From contig NZ_JBDIVE010000003.1 of the NCBI RefSeq assembly GCF_039631295.1, positions 186,001 through 250,000 on the forward strand: a stretch of 64,000 nt of DNA. The letters are read 5' to 3'. Positions 61,398 to 64,000 of this stretch are shown in pieces (position 1 is the stretch's first letter; each line of letters opens with the position of its first letter). The position numbers and the translations under genes are program-made. Below the pieces are notes generated by a model. The model had not been told where the DNA came from, searched no databases, and worked only from the letters and a program-made list of their open reading frames with translations. This stretch comes from Viridibacterium sediminicola (lineage in GTDB: Bacteria; Pseudomonadota; Gammaproteobacteria; Burkholderiales; Rhodocyclaceae).

Positions 61398-61435
61398 GAG
61401 TCCATCCAAGACCTGAGCAGCCTACCGAACGATTC

Positions 61436-62980
61436 ATGAGCACATCCTCCACGCTTCCACACGAATCACTCCTGGCGCTGTCCGCCGTTGAGCTGCGCCA
61501 GCTCATCGGCCGCCGCGCGCTGTCGCCGGTCGAGCTGCTCGAAGCCTGCATTGCGCGCATCGAGGCGGTGAATCCGCGTGTCAATGCGATTACCGCGACC
61601 TGCTATGAACGCGCGCTGAGCGAAGCACGTGCCGCCGAGCAGGCGGTGATGGCGGGCCAGGCGCTGGGCTTGCTGCACGGTTTGCCGCTGGGCGTGAAGG
61701 ATCTGGAAGACACGGCCGGCCTGCTCACCACATATGGCTCGCCGCTGTTCCGCAACCATGTGCCGGCGGCGGACAATGTGCTGGTGCAGCGCTTGCGCGC
61801 GGCCGGCGCCATCGTGGTCGGCAAGACCAATGTGCCGGAGTTCGGTGCCGGCGCCAATTCGCGCAATGTAGTGTGGGGCGCGGTGGGCAATCCCTTCAAT
61901 CCCAATCTGAATGCCGGCGGTTCCTCGGGCGGTTCGGCGGCGGCGCTGGCCTGCGATATGTTGCCGCTGTGCACCGGTTCGGATACCGGCGGTTCGCTGC
62001 GCATTCCGGCGGCCCTCAATGGCGTGGTCGGCATGCGTCCTTCGCCCGGCGTGGTGCCCAGCGAGCGCAAGAAGCTGGGCTGGACGCCACTCTCGGTGGT
62101 CGGGCCGATGGGCCGTAATGTTGCCGATGCCTGCCTGCAGCTGGCGGCAACGGCCGGTGCGCATGGCGGCGACCCGCTGAGCTTCCCGCTCGATGCGCTG
62201 CAGTTCCTCACGCCGGCCAGCTGTGATCTGAGTCGCCTGCGCGTCGGCTGGAGCGAGGATCTGGGTGTCTGCGACGTTGATCCGGTCGTACGCCGCGCCT
62301 TCCGCAGCAAGATTGCGGCGATGGCCCCCCATTTCGCGCTGTGCGAACCGGTCGAGCTGGATTTTGCCGGCGCGCATGAATGCTTTGATGTGCTGCGTGC
62401 CGAGAGCTTCGTGGCCAGCATGGATGCGGCTTACCGCAAGGATCCGGCCAGCCTGGGACCGAATCCGCGCGCCAATTACGAGCAGGGCGCGGCGATGAGC
62501 CTGCGTGATGCCGCCTTTGCCCGCGCCGAGCAGACCCGCTTGCTGCAGTCCTTCCAGCGCAAGTTCGAGCAGTACGACATCCTGCTCTGCCCGACCACGC
62601 CGCTGTCGCCGTTCCCCTGGACCTCACTGTATGCCGACACCATCGATGGCAAGCAACAGGCCAATTACTACCGCTGGCTGGCGCTGACCTATGTCATCAC
62701 GCTGACTGCGCACCCGGCGATCAGCCTGCCCTGCGGGCGCGACGAGCTGGGTATGCCATTCGGTTTGCAGGTGGTCGGCCGCTTCCGCAGCGATGCCGCC
62801 TTGCTGGCCATCTCGCAGGCGCTGGAGCAGGCCTTCGCCGGCGATCAGCGCCTGAGCCGGCCGCGTCCCGATCTGCAGCACTTGCCCGAGCCGGTGCCTT
62901 CTCTCAAATCCATCGTCACCGCGCCGCCCGAAGTGGGCGAGCTTGTACTGGCCGACGCCGGTACGGGCAGCGCCGTGTGA
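61436..62980 (+). CDS. Amidase-signature family amidase
   Basis: 514 residues. The Ser-cisSer-Lys triad is visible with canonical spacing: K88 in GVKDLE, S163 in GGSSGGS and nucleophile S187 in SDTGGSLRIPA. It hydrolyses amides to acid and ammonia; the substrate is not given by sequence. It lies divergent to LysR and upstream of a peptide-type binding protein, and with DadA/RidA on the other side it suggests a pathway for amides or D-amino-acid derivatives. The start ATG at 61436 gives full length. Confidence 0.93.
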   Translation: MSTSSTLPHESLLALSAVELRQLIGRRALSPVELLEACIARIEAVNPRVNAITATCYERALSEARAAEQAVMAGQALGLLHGLPLGVKDLEDTAGLLTTYGSPLFRNHVPAADNVLVQRLRAAGAIVVGKTNVPEFGAGANSRNVVWGAVGNPFNPNLNAGGSSGGSAAALACDMLPLCTGSDTGGSLRIPAALNGVVGMRPSPGVVPSERKKLGWTPLSVVGPMGRNVADACLQLAATAGAHGGDPLSFPLDALQFLTPASCDLSRLRVGWSEDLGVCDVDPVVRRAFRSKIAAMAPHFALCEPVELDFAGAHECFDVLRAESFVASMDAAYRKDPASLGPNPRANYEQGAAMSLRDAAFARAEQTRLLQSFQRKFEQYDILLCPTTPLSPFPWTSLYADTIDGKQQANYYRWLALTYVITLTAHPAISLPCGRDELGMPFGLQVVGRFRSDAALLAISQALEQAFAGDQRLSRPRPDLQHLPEPVPSLKSIVTAPPEVGELVLADAGTGSAV

Positions 62981-63016
62981 GTTGTTATCATCGATTCAGC
63001 CAACAAGGAGTTTTGC

Positions 63017-64000
63017 ATGTCTGTACTCGCCCTCTCACGTCGCTCTGCCCTCGGGTGGATGCTTACGACCTTGGCTGCCGCCGTGATCGGCATGCCCGGG
63101 ATTGCCCTCGCCGCCGGGGAGGACAGCTCGGTGCTGCGCATGGTGCCGCAGGCTGACCTGAAGATTCTCGATCCGGTGTGGACCACCGCCACGGTGACCC
63201 GCGACCACGGCTTCATGGTCTACGACACCTTGTTCGGCATGACCGACAAGGGCGAGATCAAGCCGCAGATGATCGATACCTACAGCCACAGCGCCGACGG
63301 CAAGGAATGGACCTTCACCCTGCGCAGCGGCCTGAGCTTTCACGATGGCGCGCCGGTGACCAGTGCTGACGTGGTGGCCTCGCTCAAGCGCTGGGGCTCG
63401 CGTGCCTCGGTCGGCCAGCTGCTGCTGAGTGCGACCAAGAGCATCGATGCCGTCAATGACAAGACCTTCAAGATCGAGCTGGCCAAGCCCTTCGGCTTCA
63501 TGCTCGACGCGCTGGGCAATCCCAACAACCCCTTGTTCATCATGCCCAAGCGCATCGCCGAGACGCCGGGCACCACGCAGATCACCGAGGTGATCGGCTC
63601 CGGGCCCTACATGTTCAAGAAGGACGAATACAGCCCGGGCAGCAAGGTGGTCTATCTGCGCAATCCGAAGTACCAGCCGCGCAAGGAGCCTGCCTCGGGC
63701 ACCGCAGGCGGCAAGAAGGTGTATCTGGAGCGTGTCGAATGGGTGATGCTGCCCGACGCGCAAACCCAGGCCAATGCCCTGGTGTCGAATGCGGTGGATC
63801 TGATCGAGCGGATTCCGCCCGAGCAATATCCGGCCTTCAAGAAAGACCCGAACCTGGTGCTCGACAAGCAGGTGGGCCAGGGCAGCATCGTCATGGCTTT
63901 CAATCATCTGACGGCACCTTTCAACAATCCGAAGATCGCCCGTGCGGCGATGCTGGCGGTCAATCAGCAAGCGCTGATGCGGGCGCAATTCATCGCGCCC
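63017..64000 (+). CDS. ABC transporter substrate-binding protein, family 5 (oligopeptide type; 3' end outside window)
   Basis: 328 codons to the window edge, so the C-terminus is missing. An exported lipidless SBP of cluster C (DppA/OppA type). The N-terminus has a twin-arginine type signal LSRRSALGWML (Tat motif SRRxxL) followed by a hydrophobic stretch. Family hallmarks are ADLKILDPVWTTATVTRDHGFMVYDTL, GKEWTFTLRSGLSFHDGAPVTSADVVASLKRWG and IGSGPYMFKK. It binds a peptide or amide-like solute for an ABC transporter expected downstream. AAGGAG lies just ahead of ATG 63017. Confidence 0.92.
   Translation, partial: MSVLALSRRSALGWMLTTLAAAVIGMPGIALAAGEDSSVLRMVPQADLKILDPVWTTATVTRDHGFMVYDTLFGMTDKGEIKPQMIDTYSHSADGKEWTFTLRSGLSFHDGAPVTSADVVASLKRWGSRASVGQLLLSATKSIDAVNDKTFKIELAKPFGFMLDALGNPNNPLFIMPKRIAETPGTTQITEVIGSGPYMFKKDEYSPGSKVVYLRNPKYQPRKEPASGTAGGKKVYLERVEWVMLPDAQTQANALVSNAVDLIERIPPEQYPAFKKDPNLVLDKQVGQGSIVMAFNHLTAPFNNPKIARAAMLAVNQQALMRAQFIAP

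Overview
The window is GC-rich, densely coded chromosomal DNA from a betaproteobacterium, most likely a Rhodocyclales/Zoogloeaceae-type organism. This placement is inferred from gene content: TyrS, ArgA, DapF next to DUF484, a Nudix-ThiE fusion, YacG, MltA, a DUF815 ATPase and many PAS-GGDEF proteins. There is no IS element, prophage or CRISPR array, so it reads as core and near-core genome with several accessory metabolic and efflux clusters.

Layout. 1-1288: 5' part of an exported GH105 unsaturated rhamnogalacturonyl hydrolase (runs off the left edge). 1577-4363: tyrS with its terminator, a degenerate HD protein resembling the CCA-enzyme tail, and a small secreted protein. 4609-8444: an N-twitch radical SAM enzyme, a YebC-family protein and a PAS-PAS-GGDEF cyclase. 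8453-12014 (minus): AEC transporter, purT, cupin, DUF481 outer-membrane protein. 12057-17867: an aromatic amino-acid neighbourhood: a T-rich Phe-rich leader with a weak hairpin, aroP, an exported M20 peptidase, an Lrp/AsnC regulator, a YitT membrane protein and a tyrB-type aminotransferase. 17868-21928: LysR, divergent OYE-family ene-reductase plus quinone-reductase-like ADH, and a Tat-exported extradiol-dioxygenase-like protein. 22105-24848: a TldD/TldE protease pair. 24858-31633: three diguanylate cyclases around a SUV3-like RNA helicase. 31653-35312: mltA, a 48-aa single-TM microprotein overlapping a DUF815 AAA+ ATPase, and two uncharacterised membrane proteins. 35488-46551: housekeeping block (Nudix-ThiE, xerC, AEC transporter, inositol-monophosphatase, rsmE, argA, a GGDEF protein, yacG, GNAT, DUF484, dapF, mutY). 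46598-49800: an HD-GYP protein translationally coupled to a hybrid histidine kinase. 49896-50056: promoter, tRNA-Phe(GAA) and terminator, followed by six perfect GTGGGGA repeats. 50250-57466: a complete RND tripartite efflux operon ending in its own TetR gene and read divergently from a second TetR gene, with overlapping promoters and an operator-like inverted repeat between them. 57632-64000: GNAT, ABM monooxygenase-like protein, DadA-type oxidase, RidA, LysR, and divergently an amidase and a Tat-type peptide-binding protein (runs off the right edge).

How it works together. Three themes recur. First, c-di-GMP signalling: five GGDEF proteins and one HD-GYP protein in 64 kb, differing in whether the inhibitory RxxD site is kept. 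Second, uptake and degradation of amino acids and amides: aroP/tyrB with an Lrp regulator, and amidase/DadA/RidA/binding protein with a LysR regulator. Third, defence against small toxic molecules: LysR-controlled ene/quinone reductases and the RND pump. The most unusual points are the aroP leader, the microprotein-DUF815 pair, the orphan twitch radical SAM enzyme, the two-TetR RND locus, and a 13-bp tandem duplication that supplies the stop codons of two convergent genes.
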